Positions 1 through 10,600 of a stretch of 64,000 nt of DNA are shown here, piece after piece. The notes below the pieces were generated by a model, which searched no databases, was not told the origin of the DNA, and was given only the letters and a program-made list of their open reading frames with translations. The DNA lies in assembly GCA_020631735.1 (NCBI GenBank), contig CM036209.1, forward strand, positions 3,075,451 to 3,139,450, in the 5' to 3' direction. This stretch comes from Saccharum officinarum (Eukaryota; Streptophyta; Magnoliopsida; Poales; Poaceae). A program made the position numbers and the translations under genes. The stretch's first letter is position 1, and each line of letters begins with the position of its first letter.

Positions 1-3000
1 CCTTTCACCAGCTTCTACCCAGTTTAGTGGAGTTCTACACTTACGACCGTACAAAGCTTCGAATGGAGCCATCTTAATACTTTCTTGATAACTATTATTG
101 TACGAAAACTCGGCTAGAGGTAACCATTTTTCCCAAGAACCCTTGGATGAAATGACACATGCCCGCAACAGATCTTCCAAGATTTGGTTAACCCGCTCCA
201 TCTGTCCTGATGTCTGGGGGTGATAAGCAGAGCTTCTCACTAACTTGGTTCCCAGAAGGTGATGCAAGTGCTCCCAAAAGCGAGCAGTGAACTAGGGACC
301 ACGGTCAGATATGATAGTACGAGGTATCCCATGGAGCCGGACTATCTGATTGAAATACAACTCAGCATAGTCAGTGGGACGATAGTCCACTCTAACTGGA
401 ATGAAGTGAGCTGATTTGGTCAAACGATCCACAATTACCCAGATGGAGTTATGATTTTTGACAGTAGGAGGAAGACCGACAATGAAATCCATACTTATCT
501 CTTCCCATTTCCAACCTGGGATAGAAAGTGGTTGAAGTAACCCAGCTTTCATGTGCACAGCTTTAACTCTGCAGCAGGTGTCACACCTAGCCACATATGC
601 AGCTATCTCTTTCCGCATCTTGGTCCACCAATAGTATGGCTTCAAATCATAATACATCTTATTGCTACCAGGATGCATGGACAACTTAGAGGAGTGTGCT
701 TCAGACATAATATCATTTCGAAGCTCCCGGTCCTTAGGTACAACTAACCTATCTTTGAACCATAGTACACCCTCTTCATCTACCCTGAACTGTGTAGTTT
801 CTTGCTCTTTCATCTTACGCTTGATGTGGAATATACCCGTGTCAGTCTTTTGGAGTTCCATAATTCTGTTTTAGAGAGTACAACTGACAGTGATGTTGTA
901 CAAGACTGCTGGATGTAGAAGGCGAGATCGATGAAAATCAGTTTCAACTAGGGAATGACAATGAGACTTACGGCTTAAAGCATCCGCAACCACATTTGTC
1001 TTGCCAGGATGATAGCGCACTTGAAGGTTATAATCTTTAATCAACTCGAGCCATCTTCTTTGACGCATATTCAACTCGGGTTGGGTGAAGATGTATTTGA
1101 GGCTTTTATGGTCTGTGTAGATATTGCAAACATTGCCCAACAGATAGTGTCGCCAGGCTTTCAAAGCATGCACAACCGCGGCGAGTTCTAAGTCATGTGT
1201 TGGATAATTCACCTCATGTTTCCGAAGTTGTCGAGAGGTATATGCAATTACTCGGCCTTCCTGCATCAGAACACCTCCCAAACCTATGCCTGAGGCATCA
1301 CAATAAACATCAAATGGTTTCTCGATATCCGGTTGTGTCAAAACCGGAGCTGAGGTTAGGAGAGTTCGTAGTTCGTGAAAAGCCGCATTACACTCAGGAG
1401 TCCAGACAAACCTGGTGTCCTTTTACAGCAACCGAGTCATTGGCTTGGCTATTTTGGAGAAATCCGGGATAAAGCGACGATAATAGCCAGCCAAACCAAG
1501 AAAACTCCGAACCTCGTGAACCGAGATAGGAGCCTTCCAGTTCAGTACTTCTTGTACCTTGGCGGGGTCCACCATAATTCCTCCATCGGACAACACATGC
1601 CCAAGGAAAGGTACTTCTCGAAGCCAGAATTCGCACTTACTGAACTTTGCATAAAGTTGATGTTCACGCAGTCTTGTGAGGACTATACGCAGATGTTCAG
1701 CGTGATCTTCCTCATTCACAGAATATACCAGGATGTCATCAATAAATACCACCACAAACTTGTCCAATTCAGGCATAAACACTGAATTCATCAAGTACAT
1801 GAAGTGTGCGGGGGCATTTGTCAAGCCGAAAGACATAACAAGATACTCATAAAGACCGTATCTGGTAGAAAAGGCTGTCTTTGGAACATCTTCCGGGCGG
1901 ATTTTAATTTGATGGTAGCCAGATCTTAGATCGATCTTGGAGAAAACTTTAGCTTTAGACAACTGATCGAACAAGATGTCGATACGCGGTAGAGGGTACT
2001 TATTTTTGACAGTGACTGCATTGAGAGGTCTATAATCTACGCACATCCGCAACGACTGATCCTTCTTCTTTACAAAGATAGCAGGACATCCCCACGGCGA
2101 TGAACTAGGACGAATCAACCCCTTCTTCAAAAGTTCATTCAATTGCACCTTAAGTTCAGCGAGTTCATTTAGAGGCATCCTATAGGGTCTCCTAGAGATG
2201 GGAGCCGTGCCAAGCAACAACTCAATTTTAAACTCCACATCCCGATCCGGAGGGAGCCCCGGCAAATCATCGGGAAAAACGTCTGGAAACTCATTTACTA
2301 TTGGAATTTCGGTCAACGCCTTTGCTTGCACAGCATGAACTTCCCCAGACAAATCAACTTTTCTGGGAAGTTGTACCAGAAAACCCTTTTGATCTGTAGG
2401 GTCTCTGAGCATAACTACCCGAGTGGATGTATCAATGAGTACCCCATTCTGACTCATCCAATTCATGCCTAAGATAACATCTATGCCTAAGCCCGGTAAA
2501 ACCACTAAGGCAAGCGAGTACATTCGCCCTTCTATCTCGAGCTCAAGATTCCCCACTACTTTATTTGTGGAAATATTCCCACTTGCTGCGCTAATACAAT
2601 AACCCCCACCTTCAACAGTATGCAATTTGTGTGCAAACTCTGATGCAAACTTAGGACTGATAAAGGAATGCGAAGCACCCGAATCAAAAAGTACCACTGC
2701 AGGATGTTGGTCAACTAGGAACTTACCAGCGGTGACAACTTCACCAGATGGAATTTTCTCGATACTGTTATAATGAGCGTGCCCTTGACGGCCACCTTGG
2801 TTGACATTCTTCTTGGGGTAAGGGCAGTTTCTGGACCAATGGCCTGGCTTGTTGCAGTTCCAGCAAGGCATGTTGCTAGGAGGGACACTGGAGCTGCCTT
2901 GGCTCGAACTACTTTTTGGCAGAGCCACTGTATATGCCTTGCGAAACCCAGTCTTCACTGGCGCCTTCTTTTGCGGAGGACGGAACTTAGCATTCGTGGC

Positions 3001-3450
3001 AGGAGGGCGAGGAGGAGCCCTCGGGGCAGCTGGAGCTCGAGACTATGAAGCACTCGCCTCAATGGCCATTTTGCGGCTCTTAGAGGCAGAATAGATAGCA
3101 TTGTTGTTCTCTTGAGTCAGAGCATCACTGATAAATTCATTGAAAGTAGTGCACTTGCTAGTGCCCATAGTCTTCATCAACTTTGATAAAGGCTCACACA
3201 CAAGGAGCACAGCAGTTACTGAACCGTTTATGTTAAAATCTACGTGATTTTTGATCTTTTGCCCGAGACTTGGATTCAATTTCAACGTGTTTAGTTGACT
3301 GAGAAAGGCTACTTCAAACTGATCACAAAGAGACTTCTCAACGGTAGAGCTCCATGGTGGATCATGACTAGCCACCTCGATACCAGCGCGTGCCAAGCAG
3401 CACAACCTTATGTCGCGCGCCATAGGAGGCCCTCGGTTTCGTCGCGGCAT
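1..3450 (-). pseudogene. gag-pol of the left chromovirus, truncated by the window, with in-frame stops
   Basis: One reading frame on the - strand starts at the ATG at 3450 (MPRRNRG). It contains a shortened, unusual gag segment, a CCHC knuckle ([14 protein letters not shown], near 2830-2865), an aspartic protease motif ([10 protein letters not shown], near 2665-2695), reverse transcriptase with FIDDIL (near 1745), RNase H ([10 protein letters not shown], near 1300), the HHCC zinc region of integrase and [13 protein letters not shown] of its catalytic core. Stops interrupt the same frame at 3043-3045 (TAG), 1423-1425 (TAA), 871-873 (TAA) and 292-294 (TAG). There is no frameshift across 3.4 kb. 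At three stops the relatives suggest Gln codons, consistent with C-to-T change. Gag before the knuckle is about 195 residues, shorter than in the middle element (about 320), so an internal gag deletion is likely. Confidence 0.88.
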
Positions 3451-3654
3451 CGAAGGGTGCTAATCGTGACACCATCATCGAACGCCACACAACAAGACAT
3501 CCAATTGCGATCGAAATTAACAGGCTCCAACTAAACATCCAGGAAACATAGGGTTCGACCTTACATCCCAAAAGTCAAGTTATTACAAAGCCTCACTCCA
3601 ACACAGGGAGGGCACAAAAGACAATCCTAACATTGTAGCTACGCGATGACTACA

Positions 3655-4272
3655 CTAAGCATCGCCCTCAGAGTCGGTGTCAAGGATCTCCCCGCCATCC
3701 TCGTCGCTAACAGGCTCTAACTCCTCGTCTTCTTCTTCTTCTTCTGGCTCTTCTCCTGGTGCTTCTTCTGGTGCGGCATCTTGGGGCCCATTGACCTCCA
3801 CTTCATCATCATCTTCAGCTATGAAGATTCCCGAACCCATGTCCTCATCAACGTTGTTGTTTCGAGGCAACAGAGGATTAAGCTCGTTGTTCAGGCGGTG
3901 CACTTCTTCATGAAGATTGTCATTGTATTCTTCAGCATTCTCCAACTGTTACTCAAGCTCAAACTGACGAGCTCTCAGAACGTTCTCCTCGTGCCAGGCT
4001 TCATCCCTCTAGTTCATAACACGGACCAACATACGTTGACAGTTGCGGTTTGCTACTGTCAACCTTTGGACTGCAAGGGTTTCCTGGTCACGATCACGAA
4101 TCACTTGCTCCAGTTGCTGACGCGCTGCATTCCTGGCAGCAGTCACTTCAGCCAACTCAGCCCTCAGCCTTTCCACCTCAATAGGCTCAGGGCGGGGCTC
4201 ATGTGGAGCGAGCTGGTGACGCGGTGCCCTGCCTCCAGTGGACTTGCGAGCAGTCCTCTTGGTACGTGCCAT
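3655..4272 (-). pseudogene. Extra retroelement ORF with histone H3 tail mimic, coiled coil and acidic tail (two in-frame stops)
   Basis: The ORF starts at the ATG at 4272. After the initiator Met, residues read ARTKRTARKSTGGRAPRHQL, matching the histone H3 N-terminus at all positions except Q5R, K14R and K18H. Similarity to H3 stops there; no histone fold follows. About 50 residues rich in Leu, Ala, Glu, Arg and Gln come next with heptad-like spacing (probable coiled coil), then a C-terminal third dominated by Glu and Asp. The frame would be 205 codons but is broken by TAG at 4009-4011 and TAA at 3949-3951. The same frame reopens after each and runs to 3655. It lies between PBS and gag, where the middle element also has an extra ORF (21540-22244). 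Role unknown. A tail that can be methylated at K4/K9 but not acetylated at positions 14 and 18 could engage histone methyltransferases or methyl readers (inference). Confidence 0.85.
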
Positions 4273-4284
4273 CTGAAGCAACAA

Positions 4285-5032
4285 GATAAGATACGACTTA
4301 AAGTGAGGGTCATTTAGGGGATACGAAATTTACTTTAGTCGGGAGTACAGAAATTTTTAAGGAGGGAGTAAATGATATGTATGATATAATTAAATATGAT
4401 GCATGCACGTTCCGTACGCCCTCTCACCTTAGTAGAAACCTAAAGTTCTAACGCTAGGCGGTGGCATACATACGTTCTCTCATATAAGCGAAACTATCGG
4501 TCTACTCGTTACGCTGTTAGTGTACCTGCAGAAAACCTCATTTCAGCCCAATAGTTTCCCAATATATGCACACAAGAAAGCAGTAATTTAAATACTTTCC
4601 ATATACACATCCCCAGATGTATATACTTCAGTATCAAAGCTACCCGATATAAAGGTTCCCACAATTAAGTGCTTACGTAATTACATGGTTTAAACATGTA
4701 AGTATGCAAGTCACCAAAACTACTCTCCCCTAGATCGCTGGTTGAACGATCATACTCTCACAACTCACACTTACCAGAGCGTCGAGGCAATTGATCCATA
4801 CATTACCACCCAAGTGGATGGCATCCATACAATATCACGCCGTATGGACGACGAAACAAAAACAAACAAGGCCCCCAAGTTAGTCTTTATAATAAGCCAC
4901 CTAAGAGTCCTTATTTGGGCTAAGGGATGTGATCACTGGCATACCTAAAAATAATTTTTAGTGTTTTAACCCTTTTTCATAATCAAATACTTTTGTTTTT
5001 AAATACTCATATGATGTGTTTAATGTTGAATT
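4285..5032 (-). other. Leader between PBS and the extra ORF
   Basis: This is the untranslated leader of the left element. I see no convincing ORF. It ends in TTGTTGCTTCAG directly before the ATG at 4272, which looks like a 3' splice site and suggests that the ORF may be expressed from a spliced subgenomic RNA. Confidence 0.5.
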
Positions 5033-5046
5033 ATGCTCCGGTACCA
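5033..5046 (-). other. Primer-binding site
   Basis: Two bases inside the LTR end, the - strand reads TGGTACCGGAGCAT. This resembles the initiator tRNA-Met primer site used by most plant Ty3/gypsy elements (TGGTATC.GAGCC type), with a few mismatches. Confidence 0.75.
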
Positions 5047-5401
5047 GCTGTAACAGAACCGACCAAATTATAAGAGCACAAGTACAAAAACAAGCACCGA
5101 AGCGCTCAAATTTTCGAACTTGAGCCCATATAATCCCGGTAGTCAATCGAAACCACGAAGGATTTCAAACCAACTTGCTTACAACCAGGATCGCATCATT
5201 CAACATACAACATCATACGTTACATTTCACAAGTAGTTCTGAAATAAGTTTACACAAACGGAGTCGCAATTATTACAAACCAAGTTTATAAAAGTAGCGG
5301 AAGCAAACGCACACCAGTTGTTTAACTACTGCCAATCTTGATGATCAACAACCCGCAAAAGCATGAGGAAAGTACATAAAAGATGATCACGCCCAAGTGA
5401 T

Positions 5402-5463
5402 CTAGTCTTCTTCACCCGCAGGGTGGAGACAAGTTTTGCAGAAGCCTTGATAGAGCATATCAT
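5402..5463 (-). other. Putative terminal coding exon B inside the LTR
   Basis: A splice-acceptor-like CCTGTTGCAG ends at 5464 on the - strand. Joining in phase 1 from exon A gives 20 codons then TAG. The pattern D...Y.G[FY]C..CL[HY]PA..E is shared with the matching exon at 59319-59380. Counting differences in that phase gives about 5, 8 and 12 at codon positions 1, 2 and 3, which favours coding over chance. The spliced junction itself is inferred. Confidence 0.5.
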
Positions 5464-6556
5464 CTGCAACAGGAGGGAATAAACCCTGAGTACTGGAATG
5501 TACTCAGCTAGACTTACCCGTCGAAAACCAGAAATAAGATGACACCAAGGATTATGCAAGGCTTACACAAGAGGCTAGCTGACATAACATTTTGCATAAA
5601 GGCATAAGTAATTGAGACTCTTATAACCTGTACTAGCAGTTATTTTTTTAGCATTTACCTGTCATCTATCTTAGCACCTGTACTAATCATGCACTTGATT
5701 ATAATCAAACAATTATCATCATTATATCCAGAGCAGGTATGAATTGTGGCAACATTGTATCATTCCCTTAACCACCGGTTCATTTAATGAGATCTACGTT
5801 GCCGCTGCTCAAGTCAAGTGCTCACTAACCGGGAGCGACGGCGATTCGAATCAAATTCCTATCCAGCTGGAGGGGTATTTCTAACACTCACCGTGCAGAC
5901 CCCTGCCAGGGTCGCACAGGCCACCGTTTCATATGATTCAGGAATCGCGGGTCCGAATAATGTCGCGACCCCAAGGGCGACACTCTGCCAGGTGATAGGG
6001 ACTCTAACCCCCCTTGGTCTCACGCCAATGTCCCCAAGCACATCCTTTCTCTCCTCCAAGAAGCAACCTACCATTCGATTCCCGGCCTGAACCACATTAC
6101 TCGGCTTCGCGGTCGGAACGACTTATCCGACCAACTAAGTGTTAGACTGCGTTCAACATGACTCAAGGACGTACAGCGAATCGGTCCTTAAACGACTCAG
6201 ACGGGCATAGCTCCACACCCAAGATGTGAAGTGTCTTGCGGCTGTACTATCGAACTCCCGCCCGGTCTCAATTTCATTTTTAAGCATGGTTCCATCCACG
6301 ATAGCCATAAAGTCACTCGTGACTCCTTCCTACATCTCGCAGATGACCGAAAATCACCCGACTTCTACCGTACTAAGCAGGGCTAAGCATTGACACGTGT
6401 CTAAACCTAATATAGGATTAAGTACGATATCTGAACAAGGACAGGTATAATGCAACAAGTGTTTTCATATAACTCCTACAACTTAATGCAGTAAACAATT
6501 AAAAGTACTCAAGATTAATTTATAAATCAGTAGGTTCAGCATGCACCGGGGCTTGC

Positions 6557-6715
6557 CTTTCAGAAAGGTCGAAGGCCGGTGGTCAGGACACTCGGGTAGA
6601 TCTTCGGCAGGGGCTTCGTCGCCGGCTGGTTCCTCTAGCTGCTCCGGCTGGTCCTGGACTTCCTCCGAAATCACAGGCTCGAATTCGAGGAGAGTTACCC
6701 CCTCCGGTACACGTA
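6557..6715 (-). other. Putative coding exon A inside the LTR (acidic, ends LPECPDHRPSTF)
   Basis: An open frame on the - strand encodes a Glu/Asp/Pro-rich stretch ending in LPECPDHRPSTFLK. The exon would end at 6557, followed by GCAAGCCCC, a GC-type splice donor. The same peptide is encoded in the LTR of the + strand element (58136-58276). Over the last 12 shared codons (LPECPDHRPSTF) all residues agree although ten codons differ, all synonymously, including an AGC/TCG serine switch. The 5' boundary is uncertain because the acceptor seen in the other copy (ACAG) is not preserved here. Function unknown. Confidence 0.6.
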
Positions 6716-9065
6716 TTGCATGAATGCACAATAAATATCATGGATGTATAAATGGGTGCAACTTGCTCAGAATGAAATGCATTTCAGAAATAAAATACTC
6801 TATTCAAGTTACTTTATTAGTACGTGCAAATCTCTTCTCCGGTGGAGAAGTACTTACCTAATCTACCCAACATAAGATATAGTTGTTACTCTTCGGTTAA
6901 GGCCCTAACACCTAACAATACAAGAGTAATATTACTTAGGTTACCACAGTAAGACATTCTTGGACAGCAGCTCAAAGATTCTAACATAACTGGAGAATCC
7001 CAACTCCAAAAGATATGAACTAAGACAATCTGGAAAGCTTATGAAATGCACCACAAAATGTTTTCAGACCACGGCACTTAATTCCAAAGTTTACCTAGTC
7101 GAAATTCCAAAGTTCCAGAATCTGTTCTCTCTAAACAGAGAGCAGTCAATTCTGGACTGTCACTTAAAACAGCAATGACTCCCAAACTACTAAGCCAAAT
7201 ACTCCCAAATTTCGACACCAGCTCATTTACAACCTTTACTACAACTTTGGTATTTACAAGTTTTCCAGCAACCACCTTTATCCAAGGTCAAACCTAGAAA
7301 TACTATCAGCTGTCCAGAAAACCTAAAATTGCAAAGATTAAATATTTATTGATGTGGCAAACATTCTCTAAGACCAAACTAATACTACTACAAGTTCACA
7401 AAGGTCACAAAACACCAGAAAGTAAGGTGTGCCCACCTAGAATATTTATTTAAACTCATTTCTTAATTTACTTAAGTAATTAAGTGGAATTTCAAACATA
7501 TATGTAAACTGCTCCTAAAATTCTACAAAAATTACAGGAGACTCTCTGACCCAAGAAGAGGCTACTGTAAAAATTTGAACTAAATTTATTCACAGGATCT
7601 TCCTACACAAAAATTCCCAAGCCAAAAAGGCTGATTTTTGTATAAATAACAAAGCACGGTAAAAAGTGTCAAACAACAGATTTCTTAATTTTCTTAGACA
7701 CTCTAGGGTACCAAGACATTCTCCAAAAATTTATATGAACATTTCACATGTAGAAAAAATACAAAAATTCATTTAAGTATTTCCTAGAATAATAAGATAG
7801 CCTTATAACGTAAAAAGTACTTAAGCACTACTGCACAAATTTTTACCAGAGCTAGAGCAAGTATAAATTAGTCTACCCACCAAATTTCATAATTTTTGGA
7901 ACACTGAAACTCAAGATATAATTTAAACAAGTTTGCATGTGATTTAAAACACATTTCAAAGACCTATTTAAATATCCCAGAAACTACACATCACATATCA
8001 AACTCCTATTTTTCTAAAATACTACACACCCTGTAGATTCCAACAAAATTTATCTCATAATTTTTGAGTAAGTGAAACCCTAGATATACATTTTCTAAAC
8101 ATTATCTAAAACTGTTACAAAATAAAAGAAATGAAATAAATTCAAAACCCTGTTACCGGGCCGGCCTGCAAAGCCGACGCGGCCCACATCGCGCTGTGCG
8201 GCCTGCTCTCGCGCGCGGCCTGCTACGGCTCCTGCCCGCGCGCGTATGACTGACCGGGTGGCCCCACTTGTCAGCGAGAGAGAGGCGGAGGGGAGGAGCT
8301 GCGGTCGCCGGAGCTCGCCGTCGGTGAGCCGGCCGACGCAATTGGACGGACTAGCATGACCACGTCATCGAACTACAACGATTGGTGGTAAGAACGGGGC
8401 GGCGGAGCAACGGGAAAGCACTCGCCGTCGGTCATGGCGGCACGGTGGAGGTGCGCGGCGGTACGCCGGCGACGGTGAGCCCCTACCGCCTCAACCAAGC
8501 CCGCTCCGAGTTTCCCGAGGTCACTGGAACGCTAACTACGGGAAAAGGGAGGGATGAGAAGGGCCGAGCCGCTCTGACCACGGTGGCCTCACACTCCGGC
8601 GAGGTCCCGAACGCGGCCGTGGCGGCGGAAGCGAGCAATGCGGCCTCACCTTCGCTCAAACGCCCCCGGAAAGGGGTGGAGGTGGTAGAGGGAGATGCTG
8701 CGGTGTCGCTGGCGGGAGGAATTGGGCCGAGACTCAATGACGACGGCGCACGAGCGCGGGGAAGTGGCACGGTGGCAATGGCACCTCGGTGCTCCGCCCT
8801 GGCTCGGAGAGGACGAGAGGGAAGCAGAGGCGCGAGTGAGGGACAGGGTCCGGCTTCGTGGCGTCCTTGAAGGCGTCGCGACCCGACGGGTGGGGCCAAG
8901 GCCGGCGTACGGCTGCCACCGCATGCCCACGCGTCGACGAAGCCCTGTGGCCGGTCGGCCACTCTCCCTCCTTCTGACGAAACTGAATCGCGGTGAATGG
9001 TGATATCGACGACCGACTGACATAGCGATTTTGAGTTCATTTTACTCCTAATCCAGCGAGAACCA

Positions 9066-9350
9066 GGTATGGGTGCTATTGGCAATGTTGTAGAGCTACA
9101 TGAGGACTACAACTTTGTCAATTGGAGTTTGGGCTGGTTCGGCCTAGATTTGAAACTACAGAGCTCCAAAGTGGTGCCCCTTGAAACTAAAATGCAGTTT
9201 CAGAGATAACGTCGACTGAAACCCTATTTTCAAGACACCACATCTCCTAAACCATTTAGAACTAGGTGCTAGTGATATTGACAATGTTGTAGAGCTATGT
9301 GTGGACAACAACTTTGTCAATTGGCTCAAAGACTGGTTTGGCCTAGTTTG
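9066..9350. repeat. Degenerate direct duplication inside the LTR, period about 199 bp
   Basis: The segment around GGCAATGTTGTAGAGCTA at 9081 recurs near 9280 as GACAATGTTGTAGAGCTA. Both are followed by ACAACTTTGTCAATTGG and, about 30 bases on, GG(T)TTGGCCTAG-like sequence. The two units are diverged, so the duplication is old. Confidence 0.65.
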
Positions 9351-10068
9351 TGAGTTACAAGTTGCTAAAGTGAGGTACAGTGAAACGGTTTTCAGCTCCA
9401 CACTTAGCTAAATTTGCTAAGTCCCAAATCAGCCCCTAATACTGACTTGTGGGCCATTTTTGAGCATGTTCTGATCATTTTCATGAGATGGCCATATTAG
9501 AACTTTTGTTCCTCATGAAATTCTCTGCAACTTTGCTTAAGGTTTCTCCTCCATGCAAGATCTCTAAATTGGACTTTTTAATTGGTCAAACCAGATCACT
9601 CTAGGGGTCCAACTTAGTCAACAACATTTGGAAGGGCGATTTGGTAATTTTGGTCAACATGAACATTGCTCCACTACTTACCCAAAATGTAATTAAGGTG
9701 TTATAAGACCTAATTAGCCACTCTACCCATTGGTTGCACAAAATTCCTAGTGTCACATACTTTAGAACCAGTAATTCCATACTTTCATCCAAATGTTGCA
9801 AGCTCATGTTGCACATGTTGCATGAGTGTGTTGCATAACATTTGCTAATTATGTTACACTAAAGTGGTTGACATATCTCACCAAGGAAATTGCACATAAG
9901 ATACTTATGTCTTGCACACTACTCACTTATTACTTCACATGAAATATAAACATATGTGGCATTGTTTCCAAAGCATGTTTTACATATTATAAGCTTATGC
10001 ATGAAATGAATGATGCTTGCTTATGCTTATGCAATGCAATTAAGGAGCTAAACACCTGAGGTGTTACA

Positions 10069-10600
10069 TTATACATGATAAATATTTTGCAAGATGTCCT
10101 GAAATAGTTCATACAATAGATCAAGATCAAGCAGAAATATCTACTGATATGTCTGGAATTAAAAGGACTCATAATCAACTAGCTTACAATGTTGAAATAC
10201 AAATAAATAATACAAGATACATAATAGATGAAATTATAATAAGAGATCTGTCTATGATAAATGTTGATATATTATTATGATTAAGATTTTTACAATATTC
10301 AGTACAAACAACGATCATACATGAGCAGGGAATTACATTTATTCCTCATCAAGATAACATTCCATATATAACATAAATACGTAAATCTATAAATTCTAGT
10401 TTAGATATTGAAAAATCTGAAAATTACATAAATGAAGAGTTAGACGAAAATATATAAGAATTTCATATAGCAAATTCAAGTATATAATGCATTAGTTTAC
10501 AGTCATTAGCACCAAATTGGTATAGGGATATCAGCCAGAATATTAGACTTCAAAATATATATAAATATATATCCTTATGTTGATAAGGTGTTATCAACAA
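10069..10600 (+). pseudogene. AT-rich pararetrovirus-like (Caulimoviridae) polyprotein remnant
   Basis: From 10081 a frame stays open for about 65 codons to a TGA near 10278. It encodes an Ile/Asn-rich peptide with ITRD-like segments (IIIRDLSMINVDILL) followed beyond the stop by HEQGITFIPHQ. Strong AT bias, Ile/Asn richness and this layout recall the protease region of rice-tungro-like and other endogenous caulimovirids. Several stops follow within 300 bases. Assignment rests on pattern recognition, not alignment; a degraded Ty3/gypsy protease is the alternative. Confidence 0.4.

Larger units (their letters stand above)
1..10068 (-). mobile_element. Ty3/gypsy chromovirus-type retrotransposon, 5' part (5' LTR to integrase)
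   Basis: Read on the - strand the order is 5' LTR (10068 to 5049), primer-binding site (5046 to 5033), leader, an extra ORF (4272 to 3655), then gag-pol (3450 to 1). The 3' end with the rest of integrase, any chromodomain and the 3' LTR lies left of the window. The LTR starts TGTAACACCTC and ends in GTTACA on the element strand. Its layout and LTR content match the element at 51.4-59.7 kb, whose integrase ends in a chromodomain, so a Tekay/Del-type chromovirus is the likely lineage (inference). The coding frame carries several in-frame stops but no frameshift that I can see, so this is an old, point-mutated copy. Confidence 0.9.
5049..10068 (-). repeat. 5' LTR of the left chromovirus (about 5.0 kb)
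   Basis: The LTR is bounded by TG and CA: TGTAACACCTCAGG at 10068 reading leftward and GGTTCTGTTACA ending at 5049. The inner end matches the 3' LTR end of the + strand element at 59744 (GCGGTTCTGTTACA). It has a GC-rich block (8.15-8.95 kb) and AT-rich flanks, as in the 55.9-59.7 kb LTR, but is over 1 kb longer. The partner 3' LTR is outside the window, so age and target duplication cannot be read. It contains the coding exons described at 6557-6715 and 5402-5463. Confidence 0.85.

Noticed and set aside
4016..4272. A true histone H3 gene or retrocopy
   Set aside because: Only the first 21 residues match H3; no histone fold follows, and the position between PBS and gag on the element's sense strand marks it as an element ORF.
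8153..9085. Several long GC-rich ORFs on both strands
   Set aside because: They lie in the GC-rich block of the left LTR, overlap in several frames, and have Arg/Pro/Ala-rich composition with no domain; typical spurious ORFs.
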